A stretch of 64,000 bases of DNA from Taudactylus pleione (Eukaryota > Chordata > Amphibia > Anura > Myobatrachidae): assembly GCA_031769625.1 (NCBI GenBank), contig JAUIMM010000577.1, positions 1,550,001 to 1,614,000 on the forward strand, read 5' to 3'. Positions 1 to 9,443 of the stretch are shown here, one piece after another (the first letter of the stretch is position 1; each line of letters opens with the position of its first letter). The notes below the pieces were generated by a model, which saw only the letters and a program-made list of their open reading frames with translations, was not told where the DNA came from and ran no database searches. The position numbers and the translations under genes are program-made.

Positions 1-420
1 ATTATACGCTTGTGTGGTAGTCGCATAATTGTGTATGCGGCCGGTCGCACAATAAGCGTATACGCACTTCCGGTTCTGCTGCCACATGTTTGAACAAAGC
101 CATTGAGGTTTACATTTTTTTTTCTATCTACCAATATCTGGGTTAAACGTTTATTTTCTGCGCAGAGAAAAAAGTGTGTAACAGTGTGTGTATTGTTGAT
201 AGGGGTAATTTATTCCCTAAAGTTAAGGGTACCTTATGATTCTTAAGGGCTAGGTGCAAGGGTTAGCCTAGTCGCTCGGTAAGCAGCTTTACCGTTCTAA
301 ACACAGTAGCAGGTGTATGGTTTGTTATTTTTGTTAGGGACCGGCTCTCAGTGTGACTGCAATGTTCAATAATATTTGAGCATTATAGTTGAGCCGCACT
401 AGGTGTGATTGTGAGCTGAG
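1..420. other. unassigned flank
   Basis: No gene, transposon end or RNA was recognised. The first 70 bases contain short self-complementary words (for example gcataattgtgtatgc), which suggests debris of a foldback transposon. This is not enough to name a family. Confidence 0.3.
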
Positions 421-427
421 AGAGAAC

Positions 428-1165
428 AGGTGAGCTGGCGCATCTAGAAATAATGTCCGTAGGTGAGCTGGCGCATCTAGAAATAATGTCCGTAGGTGAG
501 CTGGCGCATCTAGAAATAACGTCTGTAGGTGAGCTGGCGCATCTAGAAATAACGTCTGTAGGTGAGCGAAGCGCATCTAGAAATTTCATCCGTAGGTGAG
601 CTGGCGCATCTAGAAATTTCATCCGTAGGTGAGCTGGCGCATCTCGAAATAACGTCTGTAGGTGAGCGAGGCGCATCTAGAAATTTCATCCGTAGGTGAG
701 CTGGCGCATCTAGAAATAATGTCCGTAGGTGAGCTGGCGCATCTAGAAATAATGTCCGTAGGTGAGCTGGCGCATCTAGAAATAACGTCTGTAGGTGAGC
801 GAGGCGCATCTAGAAATTTCATCCGTAGGTGAGCTGGCGCATCTAGAAATAACGTCTGTAGGTGAGCGAGGCGCATCTAGAAATTTCATCCGTAGGTGAG
901 CTGGCGCATCTAGAAATAATGTCCGTAGGTGAGCTGGCGCATCTAGAAATAATGTCCGTAGGTGAGCTGGCGCATCTAGAAATAACGTCTGTAGGTGAGC
1001 GAGGCGCATCTAGAAATTTCATCCGTAGGTGAGCTGGCGCATCTAGAAATTTCATCCGTAGGTGAGCTGGCGCATCTAGAAATAATGTCCGTAGGTGAGC
1101 TGGCGCATCTAGAAATAACGTCTGTAGGTGAGCGAAGCGCATCTAGAAATTTCGTCCGTAGGTAA
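428..1165. repeat. 33/34-bp minisatellite, about 22 copies
   Basis: Tandem units start with tgagctggcgcatctag or tgagcgaggcgcatctag and end with gtccgtag or gtctgtag. The period is 33 bp for the tggcg form and 34 bp for the gaggcg/gaagcg form. The units fall into about four variants, distinguished by taatgtcc, taacgtct or tttcatcc in the second half. Their order is not random: a taacgtct unit is nearly always followed by a 34-bp tttcatcc unit. Open frames of 70-99 codons on the minus strand follow from the near-multiple-of-three period and are not judged to be genes. Confidence 0.95.
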
Positions 1166-1414
1166 GTGAAAGTATCTTGATTGTCTTTCACCGGCTTAAA
1201 TCTTTATTGAAAAGCGTAGGAGTTGTCTCAAAATGGGAGCCACGCAAACGGTAGAAATGTTAGGCAATGATGTGCTGCTAATGGAGGAATATGACGAGAA
1301 TGAGTGTTAGAACGTTTCCCAGAATTGGTGGTTTTGATAAAAATGTGTTAGATAATGTCCAGGATCACATCAGTATAGTGCGATCCCGAGAGAAAAAAGA
1401 TTAAGTATTTTTAA
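1166..1414. other. unassigned, short open stretch
   Basis: The region downstream of the minisatellite has a short open frame around 1310-1402 without recognisable similarity. It could be part of the degenerate element suggested for the next 270 bases, in another frame. No regulatory or RNA feature was seen. Confidence 0.25.
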
Positions 1415-1684
1415 TGTTTAGAAAAAATATGGCAGCATGAAGGGGATGCGTGGCTTAACAATGTGCAAACGACGCAAACTAGCGTCGTGAGCACATTACC
1501 AGAGAATAAACCCGCAGCGCTGAATTGCAATGCGTGCGAGCTGCGAAATAGCGCGCACGTGTGGCACGGTAGCGTTGTGGAAGGTAGTACAGATGGTTCA
1601 CGCGCACCACCACCGTCATATGTGGATGGGGGTGTAGGTACAGTCAATGTGAAAACCCATAAAAATGTAAGAGATCCAGAGTAA
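1415..1684 (+). pseudogene. possible retroelement Gag-like remnant with a PPxY motif
   Basis: An open frame of about 89 codons runs from just after a stop at 1412 to the stop at 1682-1684. It has no good ATG; the first plausible start is internal. The product contains APPPSYVDGG, a match to the PPxY late-domain motif found in many retroviral Gag proteins, and a Cys-x2-Cys pair in a region reading NCNACELR. A candidate splice donor (gtaagg) overlaps the stop. No capsid, protease or full zinc knuckle was recognised. The retroelement reading therefore rests on one short motif and on weak Pol-like and signal-peptide-like fragments downstream. A chance ORF is a serious alternative. Confidence 0.2.
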
Positions 1685-2367
1685 GGTAGCTTAACTATTG
1701 TTTATTTTCTCCCTCCCATACCCCAACTACCAGTGCCCTCTTGCTTCCATATAAGGGAGAGGTACACTGCACACAGACACGAAAGCCTCAGGGTCCCAAG
1801 GACTAACCCAGTATTGTTTGTCAAAGCTTTATAGAACTGTTTAAAATCTTTTCAGCCCGTATGTTTAAATGATATTAAACTGTTGTGCTTTATCTCTCAT
1901 ATACAGGACGCAAGGCTGCCAAAGACATACGACAGCCATACCCGGCTAAGGTTAAATATTTGAAGTACAGCCCTACTCAGGGGACAAGGAAACAATAGAA
2001 CCGTAGACATTTATAACAGAATTTTTTTATTGCAGGAATTTTTGTATCAATACAGTATCCTTAGAATTAGTGATGGAAGGAATACTCATTTCACAAGTAA
2101 TATCTTTTACAACATGTGAAATGTGATAGGTACTAGTTTCAAGATCATCCCAGACCACCTGTCTGTCTCCCGTTGAGATACTGTTTGCCAGGTAGCCTCA
2201 TGTGAAAATATTATGAGGTTACTGTGCAGGTTCTCATGACAATGTGTAAGAACAACAGGAATTGAAGTGTTATTAACTAACATGCCTGAAGCAAACTGTA
2301 ATGATGTTAAACCTGGACAAAAATTCATTTGATCTAATAATTTCTTGTGTTCAGATTGCCTGATTGA
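1685..2367. other. unassigned
   Basis: AT-rich sequence without recognised genes. A sequence shaped like a 3' splice acceptor (tatctctcatatacag) ends at 1906. The frame that follows closes quickly, so no exon is proposed. Confidence 0.3.
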
Positions 2368-2550
2368 TCGGGGGATAGAACCATATCCGATGTGTTAACG
2401 AAATTCTACATCCTCAAAGGGTGGCCGACTAAGATGCCAGAGTCCATTCCACCAAATACAGGGAGGATTAATCTACCGGGGGAGATGCAAGGCAGAGACG
2501 AGGCCGATAGCATGGACCTGTCGATCACGAGCTTGTGCCGGGAAGATTAA
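2368..2550 (+). pseudogene. possible LTR-retrotransposon Pol fragment (GWP region)
   Basis: An open frame of 60 codons contains KFYILKGWPTKMPESIPP. This resembles the segment between RNase H and the integrase zinc-binding domain in Ty3/gypsy-like Pol proteins, where a G-W-P triplet follows a short helix. The expected downstream zinc-binding HHCC residues are not visible and the frame stops at 2548-2550. With the PPxY frame upstream and the signal-peptide-like ORF just downstream, it may be the remains of one LTR element or endogenous retrovirus. Family assignment is by eye only. Confidence 0.25.
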
Positions 2551-2602
2551 AAGGTGACTGTGAGCTATCTGAGCTAAAGAAATTGCAGATCAGTGTTGCA
2601 GC

Positions 2603-2813
2603 AATGGACCAGTCCGCTGTGTTCATTTTTGTATTCTTTTTCAGAGTTTTCACCATCCTGGGTTGCTCGGGGATTCCTGGTTTCGGTGATGGGGTACTGA
2701 TACAGACAATGGGAGCTGATGTCAGCATTGATGCAGAGGAGTCAAAAGGAGGAGTGCTATACCAAACCAGGGGAGTGCCGGTCCAATATGTAGTGTATAA
2801 TAATGTAGCCTGA
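2603..2813 (+). CDS. small ORF with signal-peptide-like start, function unknown
   Basis: From the ATG at 2603 the frame gives about 69 residues. The first 20 (MDQSAVFIFVFFFRVFTILG) form a hydrophobic stretch typical of a secretory signal peptide and are followed by a short polar tail. An in-frame upstream extension reaches 2535. No homologue was recognised. An N-terminal remnant of an envelope-like or secreted protein is possible but not shown. The position fits the remains of a retroelement. Confidence 0.2.
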
Positions 2814-3469
2814 GTTTGAGTGGTCATGCATGGATATAACGTTTATGTTGTTTTAAGTCATCTTAGGTAATGCAGTCCCAACCCCTTCCAAGGCTCTCCT
2901 TATAGGATAGGTGCATCCCAACATCTTTCCCATGATCCCTTAAGGATCCGCGGTGTGCGTATAAGGACAGTTTCATGTCCCTCCCGGAGACGCATTATCT
3001 GAATGGTTCAAATGACCATACTGTGTCATACCATAATAACATTGAACGGTATATTCTCATGCATGGCTAAACAGATTCAGAACAGGTTGTGATAGCGCTT
3101 GATTGGCTATCAAAGGGTGGACTGTCAAAACCGGATAATTGGCGAAGACAGAATCTGTTTGCAATCAGACGCACAATGCAATTCAGTGCTGTTTTCCCCG
3201 CATACATACATTTAAAAGCAATGGTCCCGTAACGCAAAAAGGATAATTTAAACGCAATGTTAGTATATAAAGAAATTAATGTTTTCTGTAACTATGGCTT
3301 AGTAAATGACAATTGAACTGTGTGTGGAACCGTACTGATCGACTCTATTTCCACAGCATTCCGGTGACATCAATATGAAGATCAGAACATGCGGCTATGA
3401 AATATGAATGTTAGAGAGAATATCTATTTGAAATGTTGTTTTCCATAGCAGCTTAGATTTGCAGGTGGA
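2814..3469. other. unassigned
   Basis: No ORF of note, no tandem repeat and no recognised transposon end in this stretch. Confidence 0.3.
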
Positions 3470-3503
3470 GGATACAAAAGGAGGTTGGAGACCTTTTGTA
3501 TCC
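3470..3503. repeat. 12-bp perfect inverted repeat
   Basis: Arms ggatacaaaagg (3470-3481) and ccttttgtatcc (3492-3503) are perfectly complementary around a 10-base spacer. A purine-rich stretch (aggaggttggaga) lies in the loop. It may be part of a degraded mobile element. Confidence 0.6.
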
Positions 3504-4740
3504 ATTTGGAATTGTCCAATAAATGCCCTGTAACAGATTTCTAACCTTTACCAAAAGACAATAACATGGTGTAGGACTGTTTACTTTTTTGTCCAAAGGA
3601 CTGGTTATTCCAGTCTAATCAATAGAGCTAGCTAACTGGGAGTAGAATTTAATTAACAGTAGTTTCAGATAACCAAAAGGATACTCCCTTTCTGATGACC
3701 TCACAGGTAAAAGGGGGCGGGAACATAGCATGCACATCCTGAGAAAACACAGTTTAGCAGAGGCACTTGCAGATTTTAGAAGGAAGAGAGAGGTACACTC
3801 CCTGACCAGACAACAGAAGAATGGGTCTCAGTTCCTCTGGGTTGTTATAGCTGAGTATAAAATGTGCAATATTTAGCCTATTTGGGTGTCTGTAGCTATG
3901 TTAGGTGTTAATCTGTTATTAGCTTAGCATGGTGTGTGGTTTGTAGTTTTCTAAGGATATTCATGAGTCTGTGTTAGCATACAGTGGATGATATGTTATC
4001 TAATCTGTACTCTTCATCTACACTGTAGGGTACAATAGTCTGTTGTTAGCATGCAGGAAAGGGATTGATTGTGGAATTGTTGTAGTCATTGATGGATGAT
4101 TTGCGGAGTTGCAGCTTGGTGCAGGATGGAGTTTGCCTAGGGATCATGAGACTTGCAAACAAAGGAAAAACATGTGCTTCGGCCCTTCCCCCTCCCCACG
4201 GTCTAGTGACTACTGGATGAGGTCTGTAGTAGGATGGTATTGTTGTATATTGGAATCAGCTTGTGTGGTACATGTTGGAATATTAAATGGTGCAGTGTTT
4301 GCCTGATGTGTTGGCATATGATATCCAGCGTGCATATTTAATTAACTATGGCATTATGGGAGATTTCAATGAGGTAGCTTCATAATGGAGTTTGTTTGTA
4401 GACCATGCGGTTTGAACAATAGGGCAGGAAGCATTCCCAAACCCCCCCCTCACACACACTCCATCACCAGCCATCTTGAACATGTGCTCTCAGCAGACAT
4501 TGATATATCTCTCATTGTATAAAAATGTGTCTCTCTTTCTCTCTCTCTGTCTCATATTGCTCATTGTATTTTGATCTTTAATAACCGTTTCATGTATTTT
4601 AACTGTACCTTATGACCTAATGTTTGTACAATTTATTTGCGCTCATTATTAGATCATAGCGTTGTAACATCTGTACTTTTACCTGAATAATAATCTTTAG
4701 CGCTTCGGACCGCTATTCAACTGTCTTGGTATTTCATTAA
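3504..4740 (+). other. unassigned; weak LTR-like features
   Basis: A purine tract (aaaagggggcggg, near 3712) is followed by a TATA-box-like tataaaa at 3856-3862 and, near 4570-4700, AATAA-like motifs before a tg-rich tail. This order (polypurine tract, promoter, polyadenylation region) is what a 3' LTR would show. No matching second LTR or clear TG...CA borders could be placed. A short CT-rich run sits near 4513-4552. Confidence 0.2.
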
Positions 4741-4783
4741 TGGTATAATCAAAATAGCGACATCTTGTGGTTTTAGAAGGTAC

Positions 4784-4890
4784 AGGCAGGTTTTGTCTTA
4801 GAGGTTCTAGGCAGGTGAATCTTAGAGGTTTATAGGCAGGTTTTGTCTTAGAGGTTCTAGGCAGGTGAATCTTAGAGGTTTATAGGCAGG
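4784..4890. repeat. two-copy 50-bp tandem repeat
   Basis: Two exact 50-bp copies start at 4784 and 4834, and the first 7 bases of a third are at 4884. Each copy is itself two related 25-mers built around aggcaggt and cttagaggtt. This suggests a 25-bp ancestral unit that diverged and then doubled. Confidence 0.85.
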
Positions 4891-4919
4891 AATGTATTAA
4901 AAGGTATTTACAAATTTAA

Positions 4920-4921
4920 CA

Positions 4922-4980
<59 letters not shown>

Positions 4981-5146
4981 CATATATACATACACACACA
5001 CGTGTGTGAATACATATTTACACTGTATAATATATACACATACACTGTATTATATATATTTATACTGTATAATATATATTTATACTGTTATATATATATA
5101 TATACACTTATACTGTATAATATATATATACACACACTGTAATATA
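4920..5146. repeat. TA/CA microsatellite
   Basis: Runs of (ta)n and (ca)n are interrupted by cactgtataat-like words. It is highly self-complementary. Very similar interrupted runs recur at 5805-6000. Confidence 0.95.
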
Positions 5147-5804
5147 TAGAGAAACCGAAAGATTGCATAAGAAAAGAGGTGTTTTAAACCTCTAGGATGG
5201 GGGCAGGCATGTATGCAAATGACTAGTGGGAGTTAGCCTATGGCAGTTAGGGGCGTTTTTTGCAACAGGAACTTTATATAATGGGCTTGAAGTGTGGGCT
5301 TAACCCTCTTTGTTCCAGATTTCCCGCCCTCCCTCTCCTATAAATGTTGTATGCAGTAGGTTTGTCTTGGGTGGCGGGAAAGAACGGCAGGTCACCAGTC
5401 CGGGTGCAATTATGATTTAAGGACGCTCCCTTCGTTGACTGGTAGTTGGCTGTACCAACCTAACGGGGGGCAGTATCACCACTTAAACGGGTGGGAAGTC
5501 AAGATGGGGGTGAGCGTTACCTTTTTGTTGATGATATGAGTTACATGGTTATGTGTATGCACTCTGGGCGATCTACACCTGCTATGCCTTTTGTTGTTTG
5601 TGTGTTGGCATAGCAGATTTGGCTTATTTCTGGCCATCCTTTCTTTGCCACCATACAACCTTAAATAAATAATAATAATAATAATTTATTTTGCTCCAAT
5701 AAATCGCCATCAAGTTATCTGCCAAATCCACGTCTCAGTGTCTTTATTTTAAGTTGGTATGATAAGTGGTTTGCACACATGACAACAACTCATCCGATAG
5801 AAGA
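5147..5804 (+). mobile_element. candidate retroelement terminal region with TATA box and poly(A) signals
   Basis: TATAAAT at 5339-5345 follows a C-rich stretch, and two AATAAA signals lie at 5664-5669 and 5698-5703, the second followed by a T-rich gtgtctttatttta. The same 14-mer follows the AATAAA signal of the Ngaro-like element on the minus strand near 55.35 kb. This is therefore possibly the end of a related tyrosine-recombinase element or a solo LTR. No coding domain is present. A short (aat)n run lies between the signals. Flanking microsatellites hide the borders. Confidence 0.35.
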
Positions 5805-5806
5805 TT

Positions 5807-5837
<31 letters not shown>

Positions 5838-5954
5838 TGTATTATATATATATATATATAGATATATATATACACTGTATAATATATATATAAATACACA
5901 CACATATATATATATACACTGTATAATATATATATAATATATATTTATACACAC

Positions 5955-5992
<38 letters not shown>

Positions 5993-6000
5993 CACTGTAT
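5805..6000. repeat. interrupted TA microsatellite
   Basis: (ta)n runs are interrupted several times by acactgtataat-like words, as at 4920-5146. Reading frames here (Tyr/Ile repeats) are an artefact of the repeat. Confidence 0.95.
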
Positions 6001-6427
6001 ATAAGTGCCTGCCTGGTGAAGCACTGTGCCGAGAGCTGCTCCTTACCTGTCAGCCCCACGGTGGCATGCAGGGCTTTAGTCTCTCAAACACACAGAGAGG
6101 CCATGTCACTCTCAGGCAGCCCACCCATGTATGGTCCAGCGCTGCTATCCCTTCCCAGTCCACGAGCATGTGGAAGAGAGATACTCGAGTCGCAAGATGA
6201 TGATGTCATCATCTTGCGACACCACAGTAGCTCCTCCGCAGCAGCACCGGCTGTGTGGAATAGGAGCAAAGAACATACTACGGTCCAGTCATCGGTACTC
6301 GTCCGATGACTGGACTGGAAAACCCCTATCCCCCCCACGCGACAGTAGTGCAGCAGCGGCCCTAGTGCTGCACAACTGTACCGGCCCGGGGGGCAGATGA
6401 CACCCTGCCCCCCGGCCCAGTCCGCCA
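6001..6427. other. block with three successive perfect hairpins
   Basis: This segment replaces the first half of the spacer seen elsewhere in the macrosatellite. It holds three inverted repeats: 6189-6203/6206-6220 (15-bp arms, 2-base loop, gtcgcaagatgatga), 6283-6295/6303-6315 (13-bp arms, 7-base loop, gtccagtcatcgg) and 6386-6396/6405-6415 (11-bp arms, 8-base loop, ccggggggcag). Several overlapping open frames of 60-114 codons cross it on both strands without recognisable similarity. A foldback-type transposon inserted at the edge of the satellite is the simplest reading. Confidence 0.6.
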
Positions 6428-6579
6428 CTGCCTCTGGTCCTGGCAGCAGGCTCCTTAGTTGAAGTCATCTCGTCCGCGGGCACTACTCTGGGCAGCCAGC
6501 AGCTGATGGGGTCTTCCTCCGGGTCCTTCTGCTCTCCCAGCAGTGGCAGGTCAGTCCCTACTCCCTATATCTACTCATG

Positions 6580-6619
<40 letters not shown>

Positions 6620-6832
6620 ATGTACTGTGTAGTGAGCTCTAGTAATGTGTGTGTGTACTGTGTAGTGAGCTCTAGTAATGTGCATGTGTGTGACAGATAT
6701 TAATGTCAGTGGGGGAGCTAGGGTGTCAGATTATAGGAATATATACACCCATAGTAGAGCAGACCACGCTCCCAAAACGGCGCTACGCGCGGCGCTTTCT
6801 ACAATCTCCCTGAAAATTGTTTCCAAAAGTAT
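6428..6832 (+). repeat. macrosatellite spacer, copy A (3' part only)
   Basis: Matches the last 400 or so bases of the full spacers at 22.8, 25.3 and 28.4 kb. It includes the gcagctgatggggtcttcc block, a donor-like cag|gtcagt at 6549/6550, a (gt)n run near 6583-6616, two copies of a block containing gtagtgagctctagtaatg, and a final segment leading into the 39-bp array. The upstream, promoter-like half is absent and is replaced by the hairpin block. Confidence 0.9.
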
Positions 6833-7489
6833 GCCCCTAACCCTGCTCCCACAACCCACACATTACACTACCCCTAACTCTGCCCCTGCTCCCCGCACAC
6901 ACTACACTACCCCTAACCCTCCTCCCACTCCCCGCACAAACTACACTACCCCTAACTCTGCTCCTGCTCCCCGCACACACTACACTACCCCTAACTCTGC
7001 TCCTGCTCCCTGCACACACTACACTACCCCTAACTCTGCTCCTGCTCGCCGCACACACTACACTACCCCTAACCATGCTACTGCTCCCCACACACTACAC
7101 TACCCCTAACCCTGCTCCCACTCCACTCACACACTACACTACCCCTAACCATGCTCCCACTCCCAGCACACACTACACTACCCCTAACCATGCTACTGAT
7201 CCCCACACACTACACTACCCCTAGCCCTGTTCCAACTCCCAGCACACACTACACTACCCCTAACTCTGCTCCTGCTCCCCGCACACACTACACTACCCCT
7301 AACTCTGCTCCTGCTCCCCGCACACACTACACTACCCCTAACCATGCTACTGCTACCCACACACTACACTACCCCTAACCCTCTTCCCACTCCCCACACA
7401 CACTACACTACCCCTAACCATGCTACTGCTCCCCACACACTACACTACCCCTAACCCTGCTCCCCCTCCTCGCACACCCTGCACTACCC

Positions 7490-8960
7490 CTAATGCTGAT
7501 GCTGCTCCCCACACACTACACTACCCCTAACCCTGCTCCCACTCCCAGCACACACAACACTACCCATAACCATGCTCTTGCTCCCTGCACACACTACACT
7601 ACCCCTAACCATGCTCCTGGTCCCCACACGCACTACACTACCCCTAACCCTGCTCCCACTCCCCACACACACTACACTACCACTAACTCTGCTCCCACTC
7701 CCCGCACACACTACACTACCCCTAACCCTTCTCCCGCTCTCCGCACACACTACACTACCCAAAACCCTGCTTCCGCTCCCTGCTACACTACACTACACTA
7801 CCCCTACCCCAGCTCCCTCTACCCGCACACACTACACTACCCCTAACCCTGATCCCGCTCTCCGCACACACTACACTACCCATAACCCTGCTGCCGCTCT
7901 ACTCACACTACACAACCCCTAGCCCTGCTCCCACTCCCAGCACACACTACACTACCCCTAACTCTGCTCCTGCTCCCCGCACACACTACATTACCCCTAG
8001 CCCTGCTCCGACTCCCCGCACACTACATTGCACCTAGCCCTGCTCCGACTCCCCGCACACACTACACTACACCTAACCCTCCTCCCAAACCCCGCACACA
8101 CTACACTAACCCTAACCATGCTACTGCTCCCCACACACTACACTACCCATAACTCTGCTTCTGCTCCCCGTACGCACTACACTACCCATAACTCTGCTCC
8201 TGGTCCCCACACGCACTACACTACCCCTAACCCTGCTCCCACTCCCCACACACACTACACTACCCCTAACTCTGCACCCACTCCCCGCACACACTACACT
8301 ACCCCTAACCCTGCTCCCGCTCTCCGCACACACTACACTACCCAAAACCCTGCTTCCGCTCCCTGCTACACTACACTACACTACCCCTACCCCAGCTCCA
8401 TCTACCCGCACACACTACACAACCCCTAACCCTGCTCCCGCTCTCTGCACACACTACACTACCCCTAACCCTGCTCCCGCATTGTCTGCACACACTACAC
8501 TACCCATAACCATGCTCCTGCGCCCTGCACACACTACACTACCCCTAACCATGCTCCTGGTCCCCACACGCACTACACTACCCCTAACCCTGCTCCCACT
8601 CCCCACACACACTACACTACCACTAACTCTGCTCCCACTCCCCGCACACACTACACTACCCCTAACCCTGCTCCCGCTCTCCGCACACACTACACTACCC
8701 AAAACCCTGCTTCCGCTCCCTGCTACACTACACTACACTACCCCTACCCCAGCTCCCTCTACCCGCAGACACTACACTACCCCTAACCCTGCTCCCGCTC
8801 TCCGCACACACTACACTACCCATTACCCTGCTGCCGCTCCACTCACACTACACAACCCCTAGCCCTGCTCCCACTCCCAGCACACACTACACTACCCCTA
8901 ACTCTGCTCCTGCTCCCCGCACACACTACATTACCCCTAGCCCTGCTCCGACTCCCCGCA
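7490..8960. repeat. local duplication of about 0.94 kb inside array I
   Basis: Blocks at about 7572-8020 and 8482-8960 carry the same series of unit variants, including the odd gctacactacactacac unit and the tandem cctagccctgctccgac units near 8000 and 8940. This is a direct duplication offset by about 0.91-0.94 kb. Confidence 0.75.
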
Positions 8961-9443
8961 CACTACATTGCACCTAGCCCTGCTCCGACTCCCAGCACAC
9001 ACTACAAAACCCCTAACCATGCTACTGCTCCACACACACTACACTACCCCTAACCCTGCTCCCACTCCCCGCAGACACTACACTACCCCTAACCCTGCTC
9101 CCGCTCTCCGCACACACTACACTACCCATAACCCTGCTGCCGCTCCCTGCTACATTACACTACCCTTAACCCAGCTCCCTCTCCCCGCACACACTACACT
9201 ACCCCTAACTCTGCTCCCACTCCCCGCACACACTACACTACCCCTAACCCTGCTCCCGCTCTCCGCACACACTACACTACCCATAACCCTGCTGCCGCTC
9301 CCCGCTACATTACACTACCCTTAACCCAGCTCCCTCTCCCCGCACACACTACACTACCCCTAACTCTGCTCCCACTCCCCGCACACACTACACTACCCCT
9401 ATCCCTGCTCCCTCTCCCCGCACACACTACACTACCCCTAACT

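Noticed and set aside
428..1191. Minus-strand frames of 70-99 codons (AHLRTLFLDAP repeats)
   Set aside because: Produced by the 33-bp minisatellite; frames shift at each 34-bp unit.
1681..1960. Splicing of the PPxY frame (donor gtaagg) to the acceptor at 1906
   Set aside because: The joined frame closes within about 15 codons and no known protein is formed.
5790..6059. Tyr/Ile-rich ORFs
   Set aside because: Translation of a TA microsatellite.
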